NCBI RefSeq assembly: GCF_030324495.1
Contig: NZ_JACAGN010000007.1
Coordinates: 142,761 to 206,760 of the forward strand
Reading direction: 5' to 3'
DNA: 64,000 nt
From: Myroides sp. 1354
GTDB lineage: Bacteria > Bacteroidota > Bacteroidia > Flavobacteriales > Flavobacteriaceae
The translations under genes were made by a program, and so were the position numbers. Positions 34,142 through 42,615 of the stretch are shown in pieces. Below the pieces are notes generated by a model. That model made no database searches and was not told where the DNA came from. It saw only the letters and a program-made list of their open reading frames with translations. Positions within the stretch are counted from its first letter, which is position 1, and each line of letters begins with the position of its first letter.

Positions 34142-35607
34142 TGCCAATAGCGTCGAATCAACATAAAAACACGCTGTTGAATTAAAAACACCCAAGGGGT
34201 TTTTAAAATCAAAATTCCCCCGCAAATCAAAATGAAACCAACGCGAACAACTAAGGTTAGAAAATAGCTGTGATTGAGTATGGGAATATAAAAACCGAGG
34301 CCCAATATCAAGAGCATGCAACCCAATAATTTACCGAATTGAAGGTCAAAAGGCCACAGTTTCATTTTGAGGTAAATGTAAAGGACCTTTCCTAAATTAA
34401 ATAAGGTTAAACTGATTAATGAAGCTAGTCCAACGCCCAATATACCATAGGTTGTTTGGGTTAAAAACCAAAGGTTCATCCCTACATTCAGTACCATTAG
34501 AAAAAGAATGGAGATGAGATTAAAGCGATAGTATTTGGAATAGGAGATAATTTCTGAATTAAACCCTGTTGCCATATTGATTACCCCATTCACCCCCAAC
34601 AAATAGATAATAGGAATAGAAGGGGCTAACTTTTCGTAGGTTGGCAATAAGCGAAATAAAGGATCAATTCCCACAGCGACACAAGAAAACAACAGCATCC
34701 CGATAAAAAACATGACACGGGCCACTTCTTTATATTTTTCATTGAGTTTTTTGAGTTGTACGTTTTTAATTAAATCCGAAATTACAGGAGCATATAAGGC
34801 GAAAACGCCCGTTGCGGGAATAGCCAATGTTGAAGCTAAAGTAACGCCAATATTATAGGTTCCATTGGCTTCATATGAAATAAAATACGGAATCATTAAA
34901 GAATCCACGCGAAAGGCAAAGAAAGAACCAAAACTACCCGCAAAGGCAAATAAGCTATAAGCGTAATAGTCCTTTTTCTTTACTTTGTCGAATAAATCAT
35001 CGTAGTTTTTACTCAGGTGATAGGGATACATTTTATAGATGTAGACGCCTATTACCGCTGTAATTAAACCGTAACTTACAATATAGAGCACCAAACCTTG
35101 ATCAATTGTCGTTGTCGTATAAAGCGCCAATAAAAAAATACTAGGCAAGGTAATTTTGGGAATAATTTTCTCAAAAAACGTTGGAAAGGATATTTTCTGC
35201 AAATTGGTCGCTTGTCGACGGAACAGTTCAATATAAGCCATGGCTAAAGCTAGAGGAAAGGCAAAAGCTAGGTATTTAAAGGAAGTATCGGTATAAAAAA
35301 ATCGAATAACCACCAATAAAAGACCTACCCATCCCGCTAATTTCGCAAGGGAAATCAAGCTATAACTAAATAGTTTCTGCTGTAATCTCTCCGTTAACTG
35401 AGGGTAAAAATTAATCAAGGCATGCGTGCTTCCCAAGACAATAATAGGGTACATGATTTGAGCACAAGCATCAACAAATCGAATAATTCCAAGCATCTCT
35501 TTGTCTTGAGGATAAATCAAAATCGTTGAAACAACGCCAATCAATACGCCTAAATAGTTAATTAGCGTAAATAAAAAAGCTTGTTTGGTTGAAATACCAT
35601 TCCCCAT
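34138..35607 (-). CDS. Polysaccharide flippase (MATE/Wzx-like)
   Basis: The 489-residue protein has about 14 hydrophobic helices and the Polysacc_synt start GISTKQAFLFTLINYLGVLIGVVSTILIYPQDKEMLGIIRFVDACAQIMYPIIVLGSTHALINF. Such proteins flip lipid-linked glycans across the inner membrane. The divergent neighbour is a family 2 glycosyltransferase, supporting a role in surface glycan assembly. Confidence 0.85.
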   Translation of the reverse strand: MGNGISTKQAFLFTLINYLGVLIGVVSTILIYPQDKEMLGIIRFVDACAQIMYPIIVLGSTHALINFYPQLTERLQQKLFSYSLISLAKLAGWVGLLLVVIRFFYTDTSFKYLAFAFPLALAMAYIELFRRQATNLQKISFPTFFEKIIPKITLPSIFLLALYTTTTIDQGLVLYIVSYGLITAVIGVYIYKMYPYHLSKNYDDLFDKVKKKDYYAYSLFAFAGSFGSFFAFRVDSLMIPYFISYEANGTYNIGVTLASTLAIPATGVFALYAPVISDLIKNVQLKKLNEKYKEVARVMFFIGMLLFSCVAVGIDPLFRLLPTYEKLAPSIPIIYLLGVNGVINMATGFNSEIISYSKYYRFNLISILFLMVLNVGMNLWFLTQTTYGILGVGLASLISLTLFNLGKVLYIYLKMKLWPFDLQFGKLLGCMLLILGLGFYIPILNHSYFLTLVVRVGFILICGGILILKTPWVFLIQQRVFMLIRRYWH

Positions 35608-35742
35608 TGTACTTATTCCTTGATTCGTTTCTACAAATATACTGGCTATTCGATGCTTAACTACATTTTTTTATATTTTTGTGTGTTTGGATGCCCAAAG
35701 TTTCGATTTCCAAAAAGGCTTCCCTTGTAAATTTTCTATTTC

Positions 35743-36597
35743 ATGAAGTATATTATCCTTATTCCCGCTTACAATGAAGCCTCTTATATTGCGAAGACCT
35801 TACAAAGTTTAGCGGATCAAACCTTACTTCCTGAATGGGTATTGATCATTAACGATGGATCAACGGATCAAACGGCTGCGATTGTAGAATCATATACAGC
35901 CCAACACCCTTGGATGCAATTAATCACTAAGGATTCAGCCGCTATTCACTTGCCGGGAAGTAAAGTCATTCAAGCCTTTAATTATGGATTATCCTTTTTG
36001 CCTGAATCAATTACCTATGATTTTATCGTCAAATTGGATGCTGACTTAATTCTTCCTTCGGATTATTTTGCCCACATTGCACGTGAATTTAAGCATAATT
36101 CCAAGCTCGGTATGGCTGGAGGTGTGGCCCTTATCGAAAAAAACAATACCTGGATTATCGAAAACCTAACCGACAAAGATCATATTCGCGGGGCTTTTAA
36201 AGCCTATCGCAAGACGTGTTTTCAACAAATTGGCGGACTCCAACCGGCTATGGGATGGGATACGGTAGATGAATTACTCTGTCGTTACTACAAGTGGGAG
36301 ATTCTTGTTCGTCAAGATTTGCAAATTAAACACCTGAAACCAACGGGGGCTCAGTATGACAAAAGCGCACGTTACAAACAAGGAGAAGCTTTTTACCGCT
36401 TACATTACGGTTTTTTAATTACACTTATCGCCAGTGTAAAACTCGCCTCCAAAAAAGGTAAACCGCTGTTATTTCTAGATTATATCAAAGGATACTTTCA
36501 AGCTAAAACGAGAAAAGAACCTTATTTAGTGACAACAGAACAAGGAAAATTTATCCGCCACTATCGCTGGACGAAAATAAAGTCTAAGTTGTTTTAA
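35743..36597 (+). CDS. Family 2 glycosyltransferase
   Basis: The 284-residue GT-A glycosyltransferase begins YIILIPAYNEASYIAKTLQSLADQTLLPEWVLIINDGSTDQT and has the DxD-type KLDADLILP at about residues 96-104, followed by GWDTVDELLCRYY. It has no membrane anchor. The donor and acceptor are unknown; it is divergent from the flippase gene. Confidence 0.88.
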   Translation: MKYIILIPAYNEASYIAKTLQSLADQTLLPEWVLIINDGSTDQTAAIVESYTAQHPWMQLITKDSAAIHLPGSKVIQAFNYGLSFLPESITYDFIVKLDADLILPSDYFAHIAREFKHNSKLGMAGGVALIEKNNTWIIENLTDKDHIRGAFKAYRKTCFQQIGGLQPAMGWDTVDELLCRYYKWEILVRQDLQIKHLKPTGAQYDKSARYKQGEAFYRLHYGFLITLIASVKLASKKGKPLLFLDYIKGYFQAKTRKEPYLVTTEQGKFIRHYRWTKIKSKLF

Positions 36598-36664
36598 TAC
36601 ATTTTTGAACTTATAAACCTAAAAAATCATTTGTAATTGGTAATTTAGCCGATATTTATTTTTT

Positions 36665-37411
36665 ATGATAAAAACTGGATTAACAAATATTGGTCAATAC
36701 TTTATTATGCTAAAGGAAATCTTTAGTAAAATGACTAAATGGAAAGTAATGAAGGAGCTAATATTCAAAGAAATAGACGATTTAATCATCGGTTCTTTGG
36801 GGATTGTTTGCTTCTTATCTTTTTTCGTTGGAGGTGTTGTTGCGATTCAAACAGCCTTAAACTTAACCAATCCTTTAATTCCTAAATATCTTATTGGATT
36901 TGCAACGAGACAATCCGTTGTATTAGAATTTGCCCCTACTTTTATCTCCATTATTATGGCGGGAAAAATGGGATCTTTTATCACATCGAGTATTGGAACC
37001 ATGCGCGTTACAGAACAAATTGACGCTTTAGAAGTGATGGGAGTTAGTTCACTCAACTACCTTGTATTTCCAAAAATGGTCGCGGTTCTTTTATATCCTT
37101 TTGTTATTGGTATCAGTATGTTCTTGGGTATTTTAGGCGGATGGTTTGGTGGTGTAATGGGAAACTTCGTAACTTCTGAACAATTTATTGTTGGTTTACA
37201 AGATACCTTCATTCCCTTTCACATTACATATGCCTTTATCAAAACGACCTTATTTGGTTTCTTATTAGCAACAATTCCTTCTTACTTTGGTTACTACATG
37301 AAAGGTGGTGCATTAGAAGTGGGTAAAGCGAGTACAACAGCCTTCGTATGGACGAGTGTGGCTATTATCCTTACAAACTATATACTAACCTCTCTCCTTT
37401 TAAGTAATTAA
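36665..37411 (+). CDS. MlaE-family ABC permease
   Basis: The 248-residue permease has the MlaE pattern FVGGVVAIQTALNL and EFAPTFISIIMAGKMGSFITSSIGTMRVTEQIDALEVMGVSSLNYLVFPKMVA, conserved in lipid transport systems that maintain outer-membrane asymmetry. The ATPase gene follows after 4 nt. No MCE (MlaD-like) gene is adjacent; a terminator follows the ATPase. Confidence 0.93.
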   Translation: MIKTGLTNIGQYFIMLKEIFSKMTKWKVMKELIFKEIDDLIIGSLGIVCFLSFFVGGVVAIQTALNLTNPLIPKYLIGFATRQSVVLEFAPTFISIIMAGKMGSFITSSIGTMRVTEQIDALEVMGVSSLNYLVFPKMVAVLLYPFVIGISMFLGILGGWFGGVMGNFVTSEQFIVGLQDTFIPFHITYAFIKTTLFGFLLATIPSYFGYYMKGGALEVGKASTTAFVWTSVAIILTNYILTSLLLSN

Positions 37412-37415
37412 CAAG

Positions 37416-38192
37416 ATGATTAAAGTAACAAACATAGAAAAGTCTTTTAATGGCACTAAGGTTTTGAAGGGAATTACCACCACATTTGAAACTGGAAAAA
37501 CCAATTTAATCATAGGACAAAGTGGTTCAGGAAAAACTGTTTTCTTGAAAACACTTTTGGGTATTCACGCCCATGATAATGGTCAAATCCTTTTTGATGG
37601 ACGAGATTATGCGGATATGAATAAACATCAACGCAGAGATTTACGCACGGAAATTGGAATGGTATTTCAAGGAAGTGCTCTTTTTGATTCCATGACTGTG
37701 GAAGAAAACATCGCCTTTCCTATGCGTATGTTTACCAACAAAAGCGATAAAGAAATCATGCATCGCGTGAATGAGGTAATTGATCGCGTAAAATTAATCA
37801 ATGCCAATAAAAAGAAACCTTCAGAAATATCGGGAGGAATGCAAAAAAGGGTAGCAATTGCTCGTGCCATTGTAAATAACCCGAAATATTTATTCTGTGA
37901 TGAGCCCAACTCTGGACTAGATCCTAAAACGGCTATCGTCATTGATAACCTGATTCAAGAGATTACACACGAATACGACATTACAACGGTAATCAATACA
38001 CATGATATGAACTCTGTATTAGAAATTGGAGAACACATCGTATTCTTAAAGAATGGTGTATTAGCTTGGTCGGGAAACAACAAGGAAATTATCCAAACAG
38101 ACAATGAAGATGTTGTGGATTTCGTTTATTCTTCTGAACTCTTTCAGATGGTTCGAGATGCCATGAGACACATTGGTTCTACTAAAAAATAA
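37416..38192 (+). CDS. MlaF-like ABC ATPase
   Basis: The 258-residue ATPase has Walker A GQSGSGKT (residues 34-41), the signature EISGGMQKRVAIARA, and Walker B KYLFCDEPNSGLDPKT. The SGGMQKR form is typical of MlaF. It pairs with the permease just upstream for phospholipid transport between membranes. The MCE component must be encoded elsewhere. Confidence 0.93.
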   Translation: MIKVTNIEKSFNGTKVLKGITTTFETGKTNLIIGQSGSGKTVFLKTLLGIHAHDNGQILFDGRDYADMNKHQRRDLRTEIGMVFQGSALFDSMTVEENIAFPMRMFTNKSDKEIMHRVNEVIDRVKLINANKKKPSEISGGMQKRVAIARAIVNNPKYLFCDEPNSGLDPKTAIVIDNLIQEITHEYDITTVINTHDMNSVLEIGEHIVFLKNGVLAWSGNNKEIIQTDNEDVVDFVYSSELFQMVRDAMRHIGSTKK

Positions 38193-38224
38193 AAAAAGCC
38201 GAAGCAAATGCTTCGGCTTTTTTT
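38191..38224 (+). terminator. Terminator after the MlaEF pair
   Basis: AAGCCGAAGC / GCTTCGGCTT stem with a 4-nt loop and a run of seven T residues, overlapping the stop codon. Confidence 0.92.
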
Positions 38225-38244
38225 ATAGTAAGGGGTTTTGTTGT

Positions 38245-38356
38245 TTGGTGTTTGGTGTTGGGTGCTTGTTGTTGGGTGTTGGGTGAGATAGATGGTGAAA
38301 TCGAAACGCAGTGCAAATCGTAACGTAGTGAAGATTCATCGAACACCAAACACCAA
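38245..38356. repeat. Element bounded by 15-bp inverted repeats
   Basis: TTGGTGTTTGGTGTT at 38,245 is exactly inverted at 38,342-38,356. The inside includes a segment (CGTAGTGAAGATTCATCGAA) that recurs in reverse at 50,219 and, imperfectly, at 48,960. Size and ends resemble a small non-coding mobile repeat. Confidence 0.45.
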
Positions 38357-38377
38357 TATAAACTTGGTGAGATAGAT

Positions 38378-38547
38378 GGTGAGATTTGTTTAAAGAAAAT
38401 ACCTTCTTATTTTAGAAAAATCTACCGATACCTCATAACAGATCACTGATAACTTTTTGTTTGGTGAGATTTGTTTAAAGAAAATACCTTCTTATTTTAG
38501 AAAAATCTACCGATACCTCATAACCGTTCACTGATAACTTCTTGTTT
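38378..38547. repeat. 85-bp tandem duplication
   Basis: Two adjacent copies (38,378-38,462 and 38,463-38,547) starting GGTGAGATTTGTTTAAAG differ at only a few positions near their 3' ends. Confidence 0.9.
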
Positions 38548-38577
38548 TAGATTAAGTATATTCCATATCCAAAGGAG

Positions 38578-38585
38578 TAACTTTG
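38578..38585 (+). promoter_or_regulatory. -7 box of the pirin gene
   Basis: TAACTTTG matches TAnnTTTG. It overlaps the TTG of the longer frame, which therefore cannot be the start, and supports the ATG at 38,604. Confidence 0.5.
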
Positions 38586-38603
38586 AGTATAAATAAAAAG
38601 GAT

Positions 38604-39476
38604 ATGAAAACAAAAAATATTGAACAAATCGTATCACCAAGACCTGCGCATTTTGTAGGAGATGGTTTTAGAGTACACAATTTTATTCCAGGTGTACCGG
38701 GCATGAGCATGCAGCGCATGGATCCCTTTATTATGTTTGACTACAACTCCAAATACCACTTCGGACCGAGTGAAATTCCAAGAGGGGTTGGTGTTCATCC
38801 CCACAAAGGTTTTGAAACGGTTACAATCGCATACAAAGGACGTGTAGAGCACGGGGATAGTAGCGGTGGTGGTGGAATCATAGGTGAAGGAGATGTACAA
38901 TGGATGACAGCAGCATCAGGTGTATTGCACAAAGAGTTTCACGAAACAGAATGGAGTAAAACAGGAGGAGCATTCCAAATGGTTCAATTATGGGTAAATC
39001 TACCTGCTGAAGCTAAAAAAGGTAAACCCCAATATCAAGCCATTGAAAATGCACAAATGCCCCATTATACGCTAGCAGATGGTCTCGGATTTATTGAAGT
39101 AATTGCAGGTGAATATCAAGGTGTTCAAGGTCCTGCTACAACCTTCACTCCAATTCATATGTCTAACTTAAAAGCTCAAACTGGCGCACAAGTTACCTAC
39201 GAATTTCCTACAACCTATACTACATTGTTATTGGTTATAGAAGGCAGTATCAAAGTAAACGGAACTGACGTACAAACAGATCACGTAGCGGTAATGGCTC
39301 ATGATGGAGAGCAATTTACCGTAGAAGTAAACGAAGATGCTGTTGTTTTAGTTCTTGCGGGTCTTCCAATCAAAGAACCCATTGCCCATTATGGTCCCTT
39401 TGTGATGAATACACAAGAAGAATTGCTACAAGCTTTCGACGATTTTAATACAGGTAAATTCGGAACTTGGAATTAA
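38604..39476 (+). CDS. Pirin-family protein
   Basis: The 290-residue bicupin starts MKTKNIEQIVSPRPAHFVGDGFRV. The N-terminal metal site has HPHKGFETVTIAYKGRVEHGDSSGGGGIIGEGDVQWMTAASGVLHKE, with the conserved His and Glu residues of pirins. Some pirins are quercetin dioxygenases and others regulators; nothing here decides between them. It stands alone between a repeat region and a terminator. Confidence 0.92.
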   Translation: MKTKNIEQIVSPRPAHFVGDGFRVHNFIPGVPGMSMQRMDPFIMFDYNSKYHFGPSEIPRGVGVHPHKGFETVTIAYKGRVEHGDSSGGGGIIGEGDVQWMTAASGVLHKEFHETEWSKTGGAFQMVQLWVNLPAEAKKGKPQYQAIENAQMPHYTLADGLGFIEVIAGEYQGVQGPATTFTPIHMSNLKAQTGAQVTYEFPTTYTTLLLVIEGSIKVNGTDVQTDHVAVMAHDGEQFTVEVNEDAVVLVLAGLPIKEPIAHYGPFVMNTQEELLQAFDDFNTGKFGTWN

Positions 39477-39488
39477 TGATAACGAAAA

Positions 39489-39514
39489 GGTGTTGCTGAG
39501 CAACACCTTTTTTT
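39489..39514 (+). terminator. Terminator after pirin
   Basis: AGGTGTTGCT / AGCAACACCT with a short loop, then a T-run. Confidence 0.88.
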
Positions 39515-39547
39515 ATGTGTTTTATTTTCTCAGTTTGTGAATTCTTT

Positions 39548-39555
39548 TACTTTTG
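39548..39555 (+). promoter_or_regulatory. -7 box of the lipoprotein gene
   Basis: TACTTTTG, 12 nt before the ATG at 39,568; it rules out the longer frame from 39,553. Confidence 0.45.
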
Positions 39556-39567
39556 CAAATAAAAACT

Positions 39568-40152
39568 ATGCGTAAAAGAATGGCAATAATGGGGTTGCTT
39601 TTGGGGTTGTCTATCGGATGTAATTCCAAAAATTCTGACACAGAAGAACAACCTACTTCAGTAAATACTACCGTTGAAAATAAAGAAACAACGAAAACTG
39701 AACCTCAAACTCCTGAGCAAGAAGAATTAAAACTCGTAGGTACTAATACGGAGTTATATGCTGCATCAGAAGAAAAGTTGCTGAATATGTTGAATGAAAT
39801 GGATCAAAAGCGCTTGCAAAAAGCCATTCAAATTGTATCCAATCATGTAGCCGAAACGGTGGATATTTACACTGCAGAAGATGATATTGATTTTGAGAAA
39901 TGGAATGCCATTTACTTCAAAAAGATAGATGGATTAACATTTACAGGGATTATTCAATTAGCAGAGAAACTATTGATGGAAACAAAAAAAAATACACAGG
40001 CAAGTTTACAAGCAGATCTAGCTGACTTAAAAGCTAATCCTGTAGACGACCAAGAAGAATCTTTGTCATATTTGCAAGAAGAACTAAAGAAAGCAAAGAA
40101 TTTACCTACTACTATTGATACTTATGTATATAATGAGGAATGCTTTCTCTAA
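39568..40152 (+). CDS. Acidic lipoprotein, unknown function
   Basis: The 194-residue protein starts MRKRMAIMGLLLGLSIGCNS with a lipobox (LSIGC). A Thr/Glu-rich linker follows to about residue 55, then a helical domain (LYAASEEKLLNMLNEMDQKRLQKAIQIVSNHVAETVDIYTAEDDIDFEKWNAIYFKKIDGLTFTGIIQLAEKL). DUF6694-like proteins look similar, but I am not sure. It is monocistronic. Confidence 0.7.
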   Translation: MRKRMAIMGLLLGLSIGCNSKNSDTEEQPTSVNTTVENKETTKTEPQTPEQEELKLVGTNTELYAASEEKLLNMLNEMDQKRLQKAIQIVSNHVAETVDIYTAEDDIDFEKWNAIYFKKIDGLTFTGIIQLAEKLLMETKKNTQASLQADLADLKANPVDDQEESLSYLQEELKKAKNLPTTIDTYVYNEECFL

Positions 40153-40410
40153 AAACCAAAATGATTTAACTATTTTTTTATAGTTTTAAATCAATAATAA
40201 AAAACTCCTATTTCAAATAGATGATTTTTTCTTTTTTTATTTGTTAATAAATTAGTTTTTACTTATATTTGAATTATAGATTTAACCGAAAAAGGTAATT
40301 CCCTCGTTAAATCTTCCTTCTCTCTTATGAATAAGAGATATACAAGTTAAAATAAATCCCTTGAGGAGAAAAGATAAGTTGAAAAAAGAAAGTGATGTTG
40401 TTAAGTGTAA

Positions 40411-40443
40411 AAAAGAGTTCCAAATAATTTTGGAACTCTTTTT
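40411..40443. terminator. Bidirectional terminator
   Basis: AAAAGAGTTCCA / TGGAACTCTTTTT stem placed just after the M3 peptidase stop (minus strand), with T-runs on both strands. The 260 bases between it and the lipoprotein gene hold nothing recognisable. Confidence 0.85.
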
Positions 40444-40447
40444 CATT

Positions 40448-42478
40448 TTATGTCAATAACCCCGCTCTTCTAAGCAAAGCTTCTGGCGTTGGTTCTTGTC
40501 CTCTAAATTTTTTATACAACGTCATTGGATGATCCGTTCCTCCTTGTGATAACACATGCTCTTTAAATGCTGTAGCTACTTCTTTATTGAAGATTCCCTT
40601 TTCTTTAAAATAAGCAAAAGCATCTGCATCCAATACTTCCGCCCATTTATAGCTGTAATATCCCGAAGAATAACCTCCTTGAAAAATATGAGAGAAAGAC
40701 GTACTCATCGCATTTTCTGCCACATCTGGATATTGTTGCGTCGCTTTGAATTGTTCCAATTCGAAAGCTTTTAGATTTGTGATTTTTGTAGGATCTTGTC
40801 CATGCCACCCCATATCCAACAACCCAAAACTCAATTGTCGAACTGTTGCCATTCCCTCCAAGAAAGAAGCACTTTCTTTTATCTTTTCTACGAATTCCAT
40901 TGGAATCACTTCACCGGTTTGATAATGTTTTGCAAACAAAGCTAGGGTTTCTTTTTCATAACACCAGTTTTCTAAAATCTGACTTGGCAATTCAACAAAA
41001 TCCCAATATACATTCGTTCCCGATAAAGACGGATAGGTAGTATTTGCCAACATTCCATGTAGAGCATGACCAAATTCGTGAAACAACGTTGTTACTTCGT
41101 TAAACGTTAATAAAGACGGTTTGGTTGCTGTGGGCTTGGTAAAATTACACACAATGGAAATATGAGGTCTTTCATTCACTCCATTTAAGCTATACTGATT
41201 TTTAAATGACGTCATCCAAGCCCCATTGCGTTTGCCTTTACGCGGAAAGAAATCGGTATAAAATACAGCGATAAACTCCCCTGTTTCATTCGTTACCTCA
41301 AAGGTGCGAACTTCTGCGTGGTATTTCTCGATATCAAAAACTTCAGTAAAGATTAATCCATATAATTTATTCGCCACTTGAAAAGCACCATCCAATACAT
41401 GCTCCAATTGAAAATACGGTTTTAGGATTTCATCGTCTAAATTAAAGCGCTCTTGTTTTAATTTTTCTGCATAATAGCTGCCATCCCATTTCTCTAAATG
41501 ATCCAGACCATCTAATTGTTTAGCAAAAGCAGTTAGCTCAGCAAATTCTTCATCTGCCGCTGGTTTTGCTTTCAACAATAAGTCTTGTAAAAAGGCATTT
41601 ACTTTAGCAGGAGATTGAGCCATGCGTTCTTCTAATACAAAATCAGCATGCGTAGCATAGCCCAAAATATTGGCGCGTTCATGTCTTAATTTAGCGATGT
41701 TTAAAACATTTGCTTCGTTATTATACTCGTTTGCTTTAAACGCTTTTGTTCCAGCTGCAATAGCCAATTCTTTGCGCAAAGCCCTATTCTCAGCATAGGT
41801 CATAAACGGAATATAACTCGGGTAGTCTAAGGTAAAAATCCACCCTTCCTTGTTTTCTTGTTGTGCCAAAGCATGAGCCTCTTCAATTGCCCCTTCTGGC
41901 AATCCTTTTAAATCCTCTTCTTTTGTAATATGCAACTGATAATTATGCGTCTCTGCTAATACATTCTCACCAAACTTTAAAGCAGTCGTTGCCAATTCTG
42001 CATCGATTGCTCTTACTTTATTCTTTTGTTCTTCTGAAAGTAAAGCACCATTGCGCACAAAGTTTTTATAATTCTTTGTCAATAACGTCTGTTGCTCTGT
42101 TGTCAAATTCAACTGATTCAATTGCTCATAAACCGCCTTTACGCGTAAGAACAATTGTTCATTCAACAAAATATCATTGCTCAATTCGGATAACAAAGGC
42201 GCTACTTCTTGTGCAATTTGTTGCATCTCATCGTTGGTTTCTGCGGAATTCAAATTGAAAAAGATACTCGCTAAAACATCCAGGTCCATTCCAGCAAAAG
42301 CCAAAGCTTCGATGGTATTTTCAAAAGTTGGCGATGCTGGATTAGCCGTAATAGCCTCGATATCCGCTTTAGACTGTGCAATTGCACGATCAAAAGCAGG
42401 TTTATAATCCGAGATTTTTATTTGAGAAAATGGTGCTGTACCATGTTTGGTCGTAAATGGTTTGCTAAAAATAGCCAT
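40448..42478 (-). CDS. M3-family metallopeptidase (oligopeptidase A / Dcp-like)
   Basis: This 676-residue zinc peptidase has the active-site motif LFHEFGHALHGML (HExxH, about residues 460-472) and the family start PFTTKHGTAPFSQIKISDYKPAFDRAIAQSKADIEAI. It degrades short peptides in the cytosol or periplasm; no signal peptide is visible, so cytosolic is more likely. It is monocistronic. Confidence 0.93.
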   Translation of the reverse strand: MAIFSKPFTTKHGTAPFSQIKISDYKPAFDRAIAQSKADIEAITANPASPTFENTIEALAFAGMDLDVLASIFFNLNSAETNDEMQQIAQEVAPLLSELSNDILLNEQLFLRVKAVYEQLNQLNLTTEQQTLLTKNYKNFVRNGALLSEEQKNKVRAIDAELATTALKFGENVLAETHNYQLHITKEEDLKGLPEGAIEEAHALAQQENKEGWIFTLDYPSYIPFMTYAENRALRKELAIAAGTKAFKANEYNNEANVLNIAKLRHERANILGYATHADFVLEERMAQSPAKVNAFLQDLLLKAKPAADEEFAELTAFAKQLDGLDHLEKWDGSYYAEKLKQERFNLDDEILKPYFQLEHVLDGAFQVANKLYGLIFTEVFDIEKYHAEVRTFEVTNETGEFIAVFYTDFFPRKGKRNGAWMTSFKNQYSLNGVNERPHISIVCNFTKPTATKPSLLTFNEVTTLFHEFGHALHGMLANTTYPSLSGTNVYWDFVELPSQILENWCYEKETLALFAKHYQTGEVIPMEFVEKIKESASFLEGMATVRQLSFGLLDMGWHGQDPTKITNLKAFELEQFKATQQYPDVAENAMSTSFSHIFQGGYSSGYYSYKWAEVLDADAFAYFKEKGIFNKEVATAFKEHVLSQGGTDHPMTLYKKFRGQEPTPEALLRRAGLLT

Positions 42479-42567
42479 ACTAATCTAATTATTATTTGTT
42501 CTATAAAATTACAAATTTAGTAAGGGAATGAAAAATAAGAATCCAAGTCTTAACATCCTCTTACCAT

Positions 42568-42598
42568 AAAAAAAGGGCTCTTAAAGAGCCCTTTTTTG
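42568..42598 (-). terminator. Terminator after secA
   Basis: AAGGGCTCTT / AAGAGCCCTT stem with T-runs on both strands, 18 nt after the secA stop. Confidence 0.9.
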
Positions 42599-42615
42599 TA
42601 TCTGTCAAGCTGAAA

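Larger units (their letters stand above)
38225..38603. other. Repeat-rich intergenic region
   Basis: About 380 bases with no gene. It has G/T-rich short repeats (TTTGGTG/TTGGGTG, 38,237-38,290), a 15-bp inverted pair (38,245-38,259 with 38,342-38,356), a dispersed-repeat segment (38,313-38,350) and an 85-bp tandem duplication. Confidence 0.75.

Noticed and set aside
38378..38547. Possible CRISPR-like repeat
   Set aside because: There are only two 85-bp tandem copies, with no spacer-repeat pattern and no cas genes.
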